A stretch of 38,087 nt of DNA from a bacterium (GTDB lineage Bacteria; Chlamydiota; Chlamydiia; Chlamydiales; SM23-39), in NCBI GenBank assembly GCA_021811265.1, contig JAJZPH010000015.1:1-38087 (forward strand). Direction: 5' to 3'. The position numbers and the translations under genes are program-made. Under the pieces are notes generated by a model. That model ran no database searches and was not told where the DNA came from. It saw nothing but the letters and a program-made list of their open reading frames with translations. Shown here in pieces: positions 1 through 7,355 of the stretch (positions are counted from its first letter, which is position 1; each line of letters begins with the position of its first letter).

Positions 1-177
1 ACGCGATGGGTATGTCAATGGGCCATGGGACTTTGGGGCTCTTTTACTGCGCGCGGCTGGACGGCGGGCGATCGGATCATCATCAATAAAAGCAGATATT
101 CTTCTGAGGAAGATTATCTGCTCATCAATGTGGATAAAAGAACCAATGTTTGGGCGAGTCTCATTACTTGGCGGTAG
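1..177 (+). CDS. C-terminal end of an unrecognised protein (5' truncated)
   Basis: An open frame enters from the left edge in frame 1 and stops at TAG 175-177, giving the last 58 residues. The tail is rich in Trp and Arg (for example GLWGSFTARGW, then DRIIINKSRYSSEEDY) and ends in TWR. I do not recognise a family. It has no obvious membrane helix. The alternating aromatic and polar pattern could suit beta strands, but that is inference. The reading frame is supported by its end just before a 94-bp promoter-like gap leading to azoR. Only the C-terminus is visible, so no function is offered. Confidence 0.5.
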   Translation, partial: TRWVCQWAMGLWGSFTARGWTAGDRIIINKSRYSSEEDYLLINVDKRTNVWASLITWR

Positions 178-185
178 GATTTTCC

Positions 186-201
186 AAGTTCTTTGTGTAT
201 A
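186..201 (+). repeat. 16-nt repeat, copy 1 (second copy at 19688)
   Basis: AAGTTCTTTGTGTATA occurs here, 9 nt after the stop of the first gene, and again at 19688-19703, just after the tyrP stop. In both places TGTAT continues into an inverted ATACA. With only two copies, chance is not excluded. Confidence 0.4.
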
Positions 202-207
202 CACAAA
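192..207. promoter_or_regulatory. Perfect 16-bp palindrome upstream of azoR (operator candidate)
   Basis: TTTGTGTATACACAAA reads identically on both strands and lies 65 bp before the azoR start. A possible -35 (TTGTGT, 193-198) lies inside it, followed 18 nt later by GATAGT (217-222), so a bound dimer would cover the promoter. This is the geometry expected of a MarR/TetR-type repressor site. No such regulator gene is in the window, so the assignment is inference. Confidence 0.4.
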
Positions 208-271
208 CAATTCTTCGATAGTACTGAAAAAGCACTCCCCTGAAAAAGAAGAGATTTGATATGGAGAAGTT

Positions 272-901
272 ATGAAGAAAAAATTATTGCATATTATCGC
301 AACGCCTCGAGGAGAGGAATCTTATACACTGCAAATTAGCAGACCATTTCTGGAGACTTTTCGGCAAAAGCATCCAGAGTTTATCATTGATGAGCTAGAT
401 CTTGCGAAAAAAGACTTGCCTTCTCTTACTGTAAAAAGTGTGAGTGGGAAATATGTATTGCTACAAGGCAAAGATCTCTTCGGGCAATTAAAGGAATCTT
501 GGACAGAAATTATCCAATATATCGAACAGTTTCTCTCTTCGGACCTTTACCTGATCTCTACTCCCATGTGGAATTTCGACATTCCCTACATGTTGAAGCA
601 ATATATCGATCTGATTGTGCAACCAAAATATCTTTTTCGATACACGAAGTCTGGAGTTGAAGGGTTGGTGATCAATAAAAAGATGGTCGTCATTACAAGT
701 CGAGGGGGTTTTTACAATACGGCAAAAACGCAAGCACTGGACTTTCAAGAACCCTATCTGCGAGAGATTTTTGGATTTGTGGGCATCAAAGATTTTACGT
801 TCATTAAAGCTGAGGGGATGGATATGGGAAACGAAGAGATGCAAAAACAAAATATTCGTGAGGCAATCAGTCAAGCACAGACGTTTGCTGCGAATATGTG
901 A
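272..901 (+). CDS. azoR: FMN-dependent NADH-azoreductase (AzoR family)
   Basis: Flavodoxin-fold quinone/azo reductase that takes two electrons from NADH through FMN to quinones or azo compounds in the cytoplasm. At 209 aa the length fits the family (about 200). The N-terminal phosphate-binding segment (HIIATPRGEES), the PMWNFDIP motif near residue 93 (PMYNFxIP in AzoR) that contacts the flavin, and the TSRGG motif near residue 139 are all present. The start is supported by GGAG at 263-266. The gene lies 24 nt before the glucoamylase gene on the same strand, so the two are probably cotranscribed. A palindrome at 192-207 suggests repressor control, as is usual for quinone-responsive azoR genes. 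The substrate in vivo is unknown; quinone detoxification is the common role. Confidence 0.88.
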   Translation: MKKKLLHIIATPRGEESYTLQISRPFLETFRQKHPEFIIDELDLAKKDLPSLTVKSVSGKYVLLQGKDLFGQLKESWTEIIQYIEQFLSSDLYLISTPMWNFDIPYMLKQYIDLIVQPKYLFRYTKSGVEGLVINKKMVVITSRGGFYNTAKTQALDFQEPYLREIFGFVGIKDFTFIKAEGMDMGNEEMQKQNIREAISQAQTFAANM

Positions 902-925
902 AAGCTTCTAACCTGTAGGTGTTTC

Positions 926-2911
926 ATGCCAAGAGATCTTCCCATCGGAAACGGAAATCTTTTGATTGCTTTTGATAGCAATTATCAATTGCGTGAGCTT
1001 ACTTTTCCCCATGTGGGGCAAGAGAACCATGTGGGCGGTGGACTTTTTCGTTTGGGTATCTTTGTAGACGGAATATTTAGTTGGGTCCCAGAGGGATGGA
1101 AAATACATCGGGATTATCTCGATGATTCTCTTGTTACCAATGTGGAGCTTGCCCATGAAGCTTTGCAGATAAGAATCAAAGCCAATGACCTCGTCGATTT
1201 TACAGAAAACCTCTACCTCAAAAAGATTACCGTAGAAAATCTTCTCGATCGAGAAAGAGAAATTCATCTCTTTCTGACCCATGACTTTCATATCTACGGC
1301 AACAATATTGGGGATACTGCCGAATTTCGACCGGAAATCAATTGTCTTCTCCATTACAAAGGAGAGCGCTATTTTTTAGTCAACCTCTTTGCCAACCAGA
1401 AATTTGGGATCGACCTCTTCGCGACGGGAAATAAGGAAAGTGGAAAATACGAAGGTACATGGAAGGATGCGGAAGATGGAATCTTGAGCAAAAATCCGAT
1501 TGCGCAGGGTTCGGTCGATTCCGTGATAGGCATTCCTCTTCGCCTCTCTCCACGAGCAATAGAATCCTGCTTTTATTGGATTGCTGTTGGAAAAAATTGG
1601 GAAGAGGTTCTGGCATTGAACGCAGAGGTAAAGAAAAAAACGCCAGAAGTAATTTTCAAAAGAACATACGATTATTGGAGATTGTGGGTCGATAAAGAAA
1701 AGCTGAACTATGACCTGCTTCCGGAAAAGATTGCACGTCTTTATAAAAGAAGCCTTCTTATCTGCCGCACGCAAATCAATAATTGCGGAAGTATTATTTC
1801 CGCGGTGGATTCCGATGTGGTCTATTTTAACCGCGACACTTATAGCTACATGTGGCCTCGAGATGGAGCTTTGATCGCATACGCTCTTCATTTAGCGGGA
1901 TATAGTTTTCCTGAATTTTACCATTTTTGCGCAAAAATTCTCGAAAATGAGGGCTATTTCCTTCATAAATATACCCCTGGGGGAACGCTAGCAAGCTCTT
2001 GGCATCCATGGCTGAAAGACAATGCTCCTCAGCTCCCGATTCAAGAAGATGAAACTGCTCTTGTTCTCTTTGCGCTTTGGAACCATTATCAGATTTTCAA
2101 AGATATTGAGTTGATCCGCTCTCTTTACCATCCGCTCATAAAAAAAGCTGGCGATTTTTTGATGAGCTATCGCGATCTTAAAAGTGGCCTTCCACTGCCA
2201 AGCTACGATCTTTGGGAAGAAAGGCAGGGAATCTTCACTTTTACTTCTTCCACTGTTTATGGTGGTTTGATGGCGGCATCTAATTTCGCAAAAGAATTTG
2301 GTGAGCAAGAGCTTGCAGAAGAGTATGCACAAGGAGCAGATCGTCTGAAAAAAGCGATGGATCGTTATCTGTATCTTGAAAAGGAAAAAAGATTTGCTCG
2401 GATGATTGTTTTTCGAAAAGATGGTTCCTATGAAATCGATGCTACAATAGATGCGAGTCTTTATGGAATTTTTGCTTTTGGCGCTTATCTTCCCAGTGAT
2501 GAGAAGGTGGAAAACACGATGCGTCAGGTAGAAAAAGAGTTATGGAATCCCATCAGTGGGGGAGTTGCCCGCTATGAAAATGATTCCTATTATCGGAGCC
2601 GACCTCAAGAAAAGGGCAATCCTTGGTTTATCACTACGCTCTGGCTTGCTCAATACTATATCGCTTTGGCAAAAAATAAAAGCGATTTGGGCAGGGTGGA
2701 AAAATTAATCGAGTGGGTGTCAGACCACGCACTACCCAGTGGAGTGCTTGCAGAACAGATCGATGCGGGCTCTCATGAGCCTATTTCTGTTTCTCCTTTG
2801 ACGTGGAGCCATGGGATGTTCATCGCTGTAGTGCAAGAATATCTCAATAAGCTTGTAGAGCTCGAAAAATGTCCCGCTTGTGGTCTTTCGAAAATTGCAA
2901 AAAAACGCTAA
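926..2911 (+). CDS. GH15 family glucoamylase / glucodextranase-like alpha-glucosidase
   Basis: Glycoside hydrolase family 15 enzyme predicted to release glucose from the non-reducing ends of alpha-1,4 (or 1,6) glucans. The 661-aa product has a bacterial GH15 layout: an N-terminal beta-sandwich (about 1-260, opening LPIGNGNLLIAFD) and an (alpha/alpha)6 barrel (about 270-650). YMWPRDGALIAYAL near 308 is the characteristic substrate-pocket motif. The acidic pair fits QEDETA near 375 (general acid) and LAEQ near 608 (general base). There is no signal peptide, so it should act in the cytoplasm, perhaps on glycogen or maltodextrins. The last residues hold a lone CPAC motif of unknown use. The Shine-Dalgarno sequence is weak (TAGGTG), consistent with coupling to azoR 24 nt upstream. 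Exact linkage specificity cannot be told from sequence. Confidence 0.9.
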   Translation: MPRDLPIGNGNLLIAFDSNYQLRELTFPHVGQENHVGGGLFRLGIFVDGIFSWVPEGWKIHRDYLDDSLVTNVELAHEALQIRIKANDLVDFTENLYLKKITVENLLDREREIHLFLTHDFHIYGNNIGDTAEFRPEINCLLHYKGERYFLVNLFANQKFGIDLFATGNKESGKYEGTWKDAEDGILSKNPIAQGSVDSVIGIPLRLSPRAIESCFYWIAVGKNWEEVLALNAEVKKKTPEVIFKRTYDYWRLWVDKEKLNYDLLPEKIARLYKRSLLICRTQINNCGSIISAVDSDVVYFNRDTYSYMWPRDGALIAYALHLAGYSFPEFYHFCAKILENEGYFLHKYTPGGTLASSWHPWLKDNAPQLPIQEDETALVLFALWNHYQIFKDIELIRSLYHPLIKKAGDFLMSYRDLKSGLPLPSYDLWEERQGIFTFTSSTVYGGLMAASNFAKEFGEQELAEEYAQGADRLKKAMDRYLYLEKEKRFARMIVFRKDGSYEIDATIDASLYGIFAFGAYLPSDEKVENTMRQVEKELWNPISGGVARYENDSYYRSRPQEKGNPWFITTLWLAQYYIALAKNKSDLGRVEKLIEWVSDHALPSGVLAEQIDAGSHEPISVSPLTWSHGMFIAVVQEYLNKLVELEKCPACGLSKIAKKR

Positions 2912-2912
2912 C

Positions 2913-2937
2913 CTTTTTTTCTGTGTAAGAAAAAAAG
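2913..2937. terminator. AT-rich hairpin after the glucoamylase gene
   Basis: CTTTTTTTCT and AGAAAAAAAG form a perfect 10-bp inverted repeat around GTGTA, beginning 2 nt after the glucoamylase stop. It lacks a GC-rich stem and a following T-run, so it is at best a weak terminator. A second small inverted repeat (GAAAGAA-ACC-TTCTTTC, about 2971-2987) follows before crcB. Confidence 0.3.
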
Positions 2938-3029
2938 AACTTTCAGGAGTGGTTTTTATAGGCTCTGATAGAAAGAAACCTTCTTTCAAAGGATTAAATA
3001 TTCTAGAACTATTGTGAGAAAAGGTTCTT

Positions 3030-3404
3030 ATGAAAGATTACATTTTTGTGGGATTAGGTGGTGCTATAGGGGCAATTGCTCGAGTTGCTTTAACTAGAAT
3101 CTTGCCATCTTTTGTTTTTACAATACCATTCAAAATCCTTTGCATTAATGTTGTTGGATGCTTTGTGATGGGAATGCTGACAGAGGCTCTGTTGTTTTAT
3201 TGGAATGCGTCCATCAATATGAGGCATTTTTTGGTGCAAGGAGTTCTCGGAGGGTTTACAACATTTTCTGCCTTTTCTTTAGAATTTGGATTGCTTTACG
3301 AGAAAGGATTACATGGCACCGCTGTGCTCTATGCAGCGCTCAGTCTTGTTTTGAGCATTGTTTTCTTTTTTGTCGGGCTGAAAATGATTCGCATGATCTC
3401 TTAA
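3030..3404 (+). CDS. crcB: CrcB/Fluc fluoride ion channel
   Basis: Small four-helix membrane protein that, as an antiparallel dimer, exports fluoride passively across the inner membrane. The 124-aa length is typical. Diagnostic motifs are GGAIGAIAR near 10-18, the pore Asn40 in INVVG, and GGFTTFSAFSLE at 74-85, which holds the TTFS break and a pore Phe. It appears as a single gene, with no second crcB copy nearby. The upstream 118 bp does not show the conserved fluoride riboswitch core by eye. Transcription could come from the azoR promoter or a local one. Family assignment is firm; fluoride export follows from family knowledge. Confidence 0.93.
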   Translation: MKDYIFVGLGGAIGAIARVALTRILPSFVFTIPFKILCINVVGCFVMGMLTEALLFYWNASINMRHFLVQGVLGGFTTFSAFSLEFGLLYEKGLHGTAVLYAALSLVLSIVFFFVGLKMIRMIS

Positions 3405-3459
3405 GAAATTACGTGCAAATCAGCGATTGTTCATTGCCCAAACCACTAACCTCATCGTT

Positions 3460-4161
3460 TTATTTCTGCAATCGTAGATATTGTTGGCGTTCATGTGCCG
3501 GGAACTTCTCGATCGCATAGCGCAACATTGTCCGTGGCATGATTTTATGGTGGGCTGATAAAAACTCAACGAGGGCTTCCAGGCTCCGCTTACCCACTTC
3601 TCGGAGCATCCAACCTGTTGCTTTATGTATTAGATCCTCCTTATCGAGCAATAGCTTTTGAGCGATGCGCAGGGCATCGTCGATCTTTCCGTGACGAATG
3701 AACCACCAGGTCGACACTATCGCAATCCGGCGATCCCAGAGGCTTTTGGATTGAGCTAAATCGTAGAGAAGCTTCTTGTCGCGATTGAGAAGAAAAGGCC
3801 CCAAAATATAGGGAGCGCTATTGTCAACGCCATCCCAGTCGCGAATCGTATTGCGATGGGCCAGATAAAACTCAACAATTTTTGCCTGCTCGGCGCAATC
3901 TGCTTTCCGAAAACGCATGCAGAGTATCACATGAGCCAGGGAACGCTCCTCATGAACGGAGGAATTCATGAGTTTTTGAATTTCTTCCAGAGCCAATGAG
4001 TTGTACTCTTTAGCTATCTTCCGAATCACCAAAGCGCTCACACCCAAAAAAACATCACCGTGGCAATGCTTAAAAAACGTGCGTACAGTGAGCGATTTTT
4101 TGGAGCCGCTCTGCTTGAGCAAGGCCTTTTTGGCCTGTGTTGCTAAACAATGATTTTGCAT
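3460..4161 (-). CDS. alkD: DNA alkylation repair protein, AlkD-like HEAT-repeat glycosylase
   Basis: Member of the AlkC/AlkD superfamily, which excises N3- and N7-alkylated purines using an all-helical HEAT-like solenoid and no base flipping. The 233-aa length matches AlkD. Key residues can be placed: Trp109 and Asp113 in RDWDGVD (B. cereus AlkD also uses Trp109/Asp113), the Arg pair in LWDRRIAIVSTW (141-152), and Trp184 in HKATGWMLREVG. EERSLAHVIL and MPRTMLRYAIEKF are further family signatures. It is convergent with crcB and shares no operon. The start has GAGAG upstream. Activity against alkylated bases is inferred from the family; some members bind without cleaving. Confidence 0.9.
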   Translation of the reverse strand: MQNHCLATQAKKALLKQSGSKKSLTVRTFFKHCHGDVFLGVSALVIRKIAKEYNSLALEEIQKLMNSSVHEERSLAHVILCMRFRKADCAEQAKIVEFYLAHRNTIRDWDGVDNSAPYILGPFLLNRDKKLLYDLAQSKSLWDRRIAIVSTWWFIRHGKIDDALRIAQKLLLDKEDLIHKATGWMLREVGKRSLEALVEFLSAHHKIMPRTMLRYAIEKFPAHERQQYLRLQK

Positions 4162-4282
4162 GGGGTCTCTCAGTTTTGGGGGAGAAGAGATGCTTTTCCT
4201 TGGGTAAAATTAACATTTTTCTCCATAATCAGCTTCCTAGATCAACCGTTGAAGTATGGTAATATTTCAAAGCAGAAGAAAT

Positions 4283-4717
4283 ATGTACAAAGTAGTTGTC
4301 GACTATGCGCCTGCCGAGGCTGATAATGCCATTGTAAGGGAAGGTATCATTGCATTCAATGAGAGCATATTAGGTGAGCGAGATAAAGCATTTTCCATTT
4401 TTTTGAAAAATGATTTGGCAAAAGTTTTCGGCGGGATACAAGCATTTTTAGGTACGGAATCAATCTACATCGACGTATTGTGGGTTAAAGAAAATCTCCA
4501 AAAACAAGGATATGGCACAAAATTGTTAGATGCAGCAGAACGAGAAGCCATTAAAAATGGATGCATTTTTTCTCTAGTGGATACTTGGGATTTTCAAGCG
4601 GAAGAATTTTATTTGAAAAACGGCTATGAACGGATAGGGGAAATAAAGAATTATTGGCTTGGTCATTCAAAAATATTTCTAAGAAAAAATCTAAGACAAT
4701 CAAGTAAAGAGTTATGA
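4283..4717 (+). CDS. GNAT family N-acetyltransferase
   Basis: Acetyl-CoA-dependent acyltransferase of unknown substrate. From the chosen ATG the product is 144 aa. The central strand YIDVLWVKENLQKQGYG (about 71-87) contains the acetyl-CoA pyrophosphate loop (QKQGYG), followed by helix LLDAAEREA; the C-terminal half (DTWDFQAEEFYLKNGYERIG) is typical of a GNAT subfamily common in bacteria. An in-frame ATG 27 nt upstream (4256) would add MVIFQSRRN. I prefer 4283 because AGAAGA sits just ahead and the extra residues do not look like the family. It converges with the phosphotransferase gene 17 nt away. Substrate cannot be inferred. Confidence 0.85.
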   Translation: MYKVVVDYAPAEADNAIVREGIIAFNESILGERDKAFSIFLKNDLAKVFGGIQAFLGTESIYIDVLWVKENLQKQGYGTKLLDAAEREAIKNGCIFSLVDTWDFQAEEFYLKNGYERIGEIKNYWLGHSKIFLRKNLRQSSKEL

Positions 4718-4734
4718 AATTGCATTCTGAAGTA

Positions 4735-5802
4735 TTAATCAATATCACTTACATCAAGAGCTTTAGCAGATTCTAAAGCTACTTGAGCTTGTCCCCAAAA
4801 GAACTGAGCCGATAGCGATGTGTTGTCATTAGCAAACATTTTGGCGTAAAAGGACCATTCCCTAAGGGGTTCAAGAACATAACCGTCATCTTTTTGATCA
4901 GAACTAAGTTGATTGCCAATGCCTTGGCCGCTAAGAACTAAACGGGCAAAATTCATTCTTTTTGCGATCCGAAACCTCTTTCTTTCGTTAATTGTAGGGG
5001 CATGACCTAAATAGCATTGAATAAAGAATGCCTCTTCTTGTGAGTCATAATCCATCATAATAGAGAAGAATGCTAAATCTTGAAATGGATCAGTATAAGT
5101 TCCGTCTCCCCAATCAATGAAATAGACTTCTTGATCAGAAACTAAAATATTGCGTGGATTCAAGTCTCCATGTGTGTTTACAGTTGGAGCGTTTAAGTTT
5201 TGCAGCTGAGATGCGCCCCCTTTAATAATCGAAATAGCATCTTCCCAAATGGCTTGATTATTGTCTTCTTGTGAATATTGCTTATAGAATTCCTCCATCT
5301 GTGATTCAAAAGAAGGGGCGCAAAAGGGATTTTTTTGTAATGCGTGGACCTTGCACATCAAATCTGCAACCTTGAAGGCGATTTCCGGTTTCTTCCCTTT
5401 TTCAATGGTGAGCGTTTCGCCTGCAATATAATCCATAAGAATTGCATATCCATCAGGACTTATCCAACGAATTGCCGGAGCAGTTCCAACTGCAGCAGCT
5501 TCTTTCATGGCATAAAATTCTGCGTTACGTTTAAGAAGCGATTCTAATTCACTGATTACTCGTAAAACATACGCTTTACCAGCAATTTCTAGCTGTACGT
5601 TTGCAGCAGCTCCGTAACCGCCTGCAAGAGGCTTTATCTGAACATTGTCTAAATTTGAAGAAAAGTACTCGCAAGTAACAGTTTTCACATAGGACATGAC
5701 CCGTGATGAAACAACCTCTTCGGCTTGACTCCCAATAGGTGAAACAGAAGACGCAAAAATGTCTGCTAAAGTCGCTAAATTGGTTTTCCCCTGTTTCATC
5801 AC
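4735..5802 (-). CDS. APH/choline-kinase-like phosphotransferase
   Basis: Protein-kinase-fold small-molecule phosphotransferase (355 aa). The N-lobe glycine-rich region (LAGGYGAAANVQLE, about 59-72) is followed by the Lys-replacing AYVLRVI strand. The catalytic loop THGDLNPRNIL (Brenner motif, Asp about 213) and the metal-binding FIDWGDG are clear, so it should be active. The family includes aminoglycoside, homoserine and choline kinases. The DP[FL]QDLAFF continuation resembles APH/choline kinase members without settling the substrate. It is monocistronic on the minus strand and divergent from the second GNAT across a 381-bp gap. Calling it an aminoglycoside resistance gene would be over-reading; a metabolite kinase is equally likely. 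Confidence 0.82.
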   Translation of the reverse strand: MMKQGKTNLATLADIFASSVSPIGSQAEEVVSSRVMSYVKTVTCEYFSSNLDNVQIKPLAGGYGAAANVQLEIAGKAYVLRVISELESLLKRNAEFYAMKEAAAVGTAPAIRWISPDGYAILMDYIAGETLTIEKGKKPEIAFKVADLMCKVHALQKNPFCAPSFESQMEEFYKQYSQEDNNQAIWEDAISIIKGGASQLQNLNAPTVNTHGDLNPRNILVSDQEVYFIDWGDGTYTDPFQDLAFFSIMMDYDSQEEAFFIQCYLGHAPTINERKRFRIAKRMNFARLVLSGQGIGNQLSSDQKDDGYVLEPLREWSFYAKMFANDNTSLSAQFFWGQAQVALESAKALDVSDID

Positions 5803-6016
5803 TCTTCCATCTTGTAATTGATAAGTCCTATCCCTTTTGTAATAACTGTTTGCTCAGAAAGGGTGTTCAAAAAATTTATAGCAGCAAAATCCCGTTGAAT
5901 TTTAGCGAACATAGTCACAAGGCTGCTTGCCTTTAATGCATTGATTATACCTGAACCGAAGAAGATAAATATCATTTACGCACTAGGCTGAAAAAAACTG
6001 GCTTAAAGGAAAGCAA

Positions 6017-6047
6017 AAGGGACTTATCTGTTTCCCGTAAGTCCCTT
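6017..6047. repeat. Palindromic hairpin with GGGACTTA arms
   Basis: AAGGGACTTA (6017-6026) and TAAGTCCCTT (6038-6047) pair perfectly over 10 bp around an 11-nt loop. Only short T-rich sequence follows on either strand, so terminator function is uncertain. The arms resemble those of the hairpin at 26319-26343 (GAGGGACTTAGTCCCTC), suggesting a dispersed palindromic family. Confidence 0.45.
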
Positions 6048-6086
6048 AATTTCTAATTCTTATTTGATCCAATTTGTTCTGATTTA

Positions 6087-6100
6087 TGGAGGTGGAGAGA
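6087..6100 (+). repeat. 14-nt direct repeat matching the ssrA 3' end (att-like, distal copy)
   Basis: TGGAGGTGGAGAGA is identical, in the same orientation, to 7356-7369, which encodes the acceptor 3' strand and part of the T-arm of tmRNA. Direct repeats of a tRNA/tmRNA 3' end are the footprint of tyrosine-recombinase elements. The sequence is also purine-rich and serves as a Shine-Dalgarno for the small ORF at 6100, so coincidence is possible. Confidence 0.35.
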
Positions 6101-6165
6101 TGCATTCAGAACTTTCCAATGGAATAAATTTAAGGATCGTTTACCATTGCTATGGTAAAAATTAA
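6100..6165 (+). CDS. Possible 21-codon small ORF upstream of the second GNAT
   Basis: ATG at 6100 is preceded by GGAGG (6088-6092) at ideal spacing, the best Shine-Dalgarno in this part of the window. It encodes MHSELSNGINLRIVYHCYGKN and stops 18 nt before the GNAT start. It could be a leader peptide that couples translation, or the remnant of a longer gene. No homologue is recognised. The coding evidence is the ribosome site only. Confidence 0.3.
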   Translation: MHSELSNGINLRIVYHCYGKN

Positions 6166-6183
6166 GGCAGGGCCCTCGCAAAG

Positions 6184-6657
6184 ATGAAGAAAAAAATTGC
6201 TATTCGTTTAGCGACCAAGGAAGATTTGGAGACTATCGAAACACTCATGAAGCGCTCAATGAAAATTTTAGGTCATGGGCATTATTCTGAACAGCAGATC
6301 GAATCATGCTGCCGATACGTATGTGTTCCGGATCTTCAGTTAATCTTAGATCAAACATTTTTTGTTGCTATTTCTGATCAAACTATCGTCGGTTGCGGGG
6401 GTTGGAGTTTTCGAAAAGCTCTCCATGCAGGGTCCTTAAAATCATCACAAGATGCTGCAATTTTAAATCCAGAAAAAGATCCTGCAAGAATACGTGCAAT
6501 GTTTGTTGAACCTTCCGAAAGTGGCAAGGGAATCGGCTCTTTAATTTTAGCTCATTCAGAAAAAGCGGCTCAAGAATACGGATTCCAAAATGGGATGCTA
6601 GGAGCCACTTTATCTGGCCTGGCTTTTTATAAATCAAAGGGATGGTTATCTGTATAG
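6184..6657 (+). CDS. GNAT family N-acetyltransferase, apparently frameshifted near the C-terminus
   Basis: A 157-aa GNAT with IRLATKEDLETIETL at the N-terminus and the acetyl-CoA loop RIRAMFVEPSESGKGIGSLIL (about 101-121), then LGATLSGLAFYKSKGW. Related enzymes continue about 25 residues past this point. Here the frame stops at TAG 6655, while the -1 frame (6642-6734) reads on as QEPATLQDSVIINVVKMEKVF, which looks like the usual last two strands (VxVVKMxK). I infer a single-base indel near 6640-6655, either a real lesion or an assembly error. The intact product would be about 180 aa and would end 2 nt before the ybaK ATG, giving tight operon spacing. Substrate unknown. Confidence 0.75.
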   Translation: MKKKIAIRLATKEDLETIETLMKRSMKILGHGHYSEQQIESCCRYVCVPDLQLILDQTFFVAISDQTIVGCGGWSFRKALHAGSLKSSQDAAILNPEKDPARIRAMFVEPSESGKGIGSLILAHSEKAAQEYGFQNGMLGATLSGLAFYKSKGWLSV

Positions 6658-6736
6658 CACAAGAACCAGCAACTCTTCAGGATAGTGTAATTATTAACGT
6701 TGTTAAGATGGAAAAAGTTTTTAAACAGGGTTAACC

Positions 6737-7209
6737 ATGTCTTTGAGTAAATCTGCACAAATCATACAAGAAATTCTTCTAAAAAAGGTTTGCAGGTCAA
6801 GGTGGTTGAATTGCCAACTAGTACGCGTACAGCAGAGGATGCTGCTAAAGCGATTGGCTGCACTGTTGGACAAATTATCAAGTCCCTTGTTTTTTGCACA
6901 AAACACACCCACAAGCCAGTGCTTGTATTGGCTAGCGGTATCAATCGTGTGAATGAAAAAGCGATCGCCCATCATGTAGGAGAAGAAATTATCAAAGCAG
7001 ATGCTGATTATGTTAGAGAAGTTACAGGGTTTGCTATTGGGGGCATTCCTCCGATTGGACATAAGCAACATATTCCTACCTACATTGATGAAGATTTATT
7101 GCGATTTCAGGAAGTGTGGGCTGCTGCTGGAACTCCTCATGCTGTTTTCAATTTAGGTTCTGAGAATATTGTAAATCTTACCGGCGGAAAAGTCATATCA
7201 GTCAAATAG
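6737..7209 (+). CDS. ybaK: YbaK/EbsC family (aminoacyl-tRNA deacylase-like), apparent -1 frameshift
   Basis: Editing-domain protein of the YbaK/ProX superfamily, which hydrolyses mis-charged aminoacyl-tRNA in trans. The main frame from 6790 gives 139 aa with ELPTSTRTAEDAAKAIG, the conserved Lys in IIKSLVF, ASGINRVNEKA and GFAIGGIPPIGH. Its normal N-terminus (MSLSKSAQIIQEILLKK) starts at ATG 6737 in another frame. The two join if the A6 run at 6781-6786 held seven A residues, giving about 157 aa. As written, the gene is split; TTG at 6790 would only give a truncated protein. Homopolymer miscall, transcriptional slippage or true decay are all possible. It follows the GNAT closely and precedes ssrA in convergent orientation. 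Confidence 0.8.
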
Positions 7210-7323
7210 GCCGATAAAATTTCCCAATTTCAGTTTCCTATTGTAGTTATTTTTAAACCCAGGAATCAGATTAGAGAGCATAGCGCCCCTAAGCAATGGT
7301 TTTACATTAGAATTCCCTATTAT

Positions 7324-7351
7324 AAAAAAGGCCGAGTTCGTAAGCCCGGCC
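7324..7351 (-). terminator. Rho-independent terminator of ssrA
   Basis: On the minus strand GGCCGGG and CTCGGCC form a 7-bp GC-rich stem (one G-U pair, 8-nt loop) followed by six T residues, beginning 5 nt after the tmRNA 3' end. Classical intrinsic terminator. Confidence 0.85.
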
Positions 7352-7355
7352 GAAT

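Larger units (their letters stand above)
5803..6183. other. 381-bp divergent intergenic region
   Basis: Lies between the divergently transcribed phosphotransferase (minus) and second GNAT (plus). It holds a perfect 10-bp hairpin (6017-6047), a 14-nt sequence shared with the ssrA 3' end (6087-6100), a 21-codon ORF with a strong Shine-Dalgarno sequence (6100-6165), and a small hairpin TTTACCAT-TGCT-ATGGTAAA (6140-6159). No tRNA or larger ORF is seen. Confidence 0.6.

Noticed and set aside
2912-3029. Fluoride riboswitch upstream of crcB
   Set aside because: The conserved core (GGNGAUGG-type start and the pseudoknot pairs) is not visible in the 118-bp leader.
4735-5802. Calling the phosphotransferase an aminoglycoside-resistance gene
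   Set aside because: Only the generic kinase-fold motifs are visible; they do not separate aminoglycoside kinases from choline, homoserine or other small-molecule kinases.
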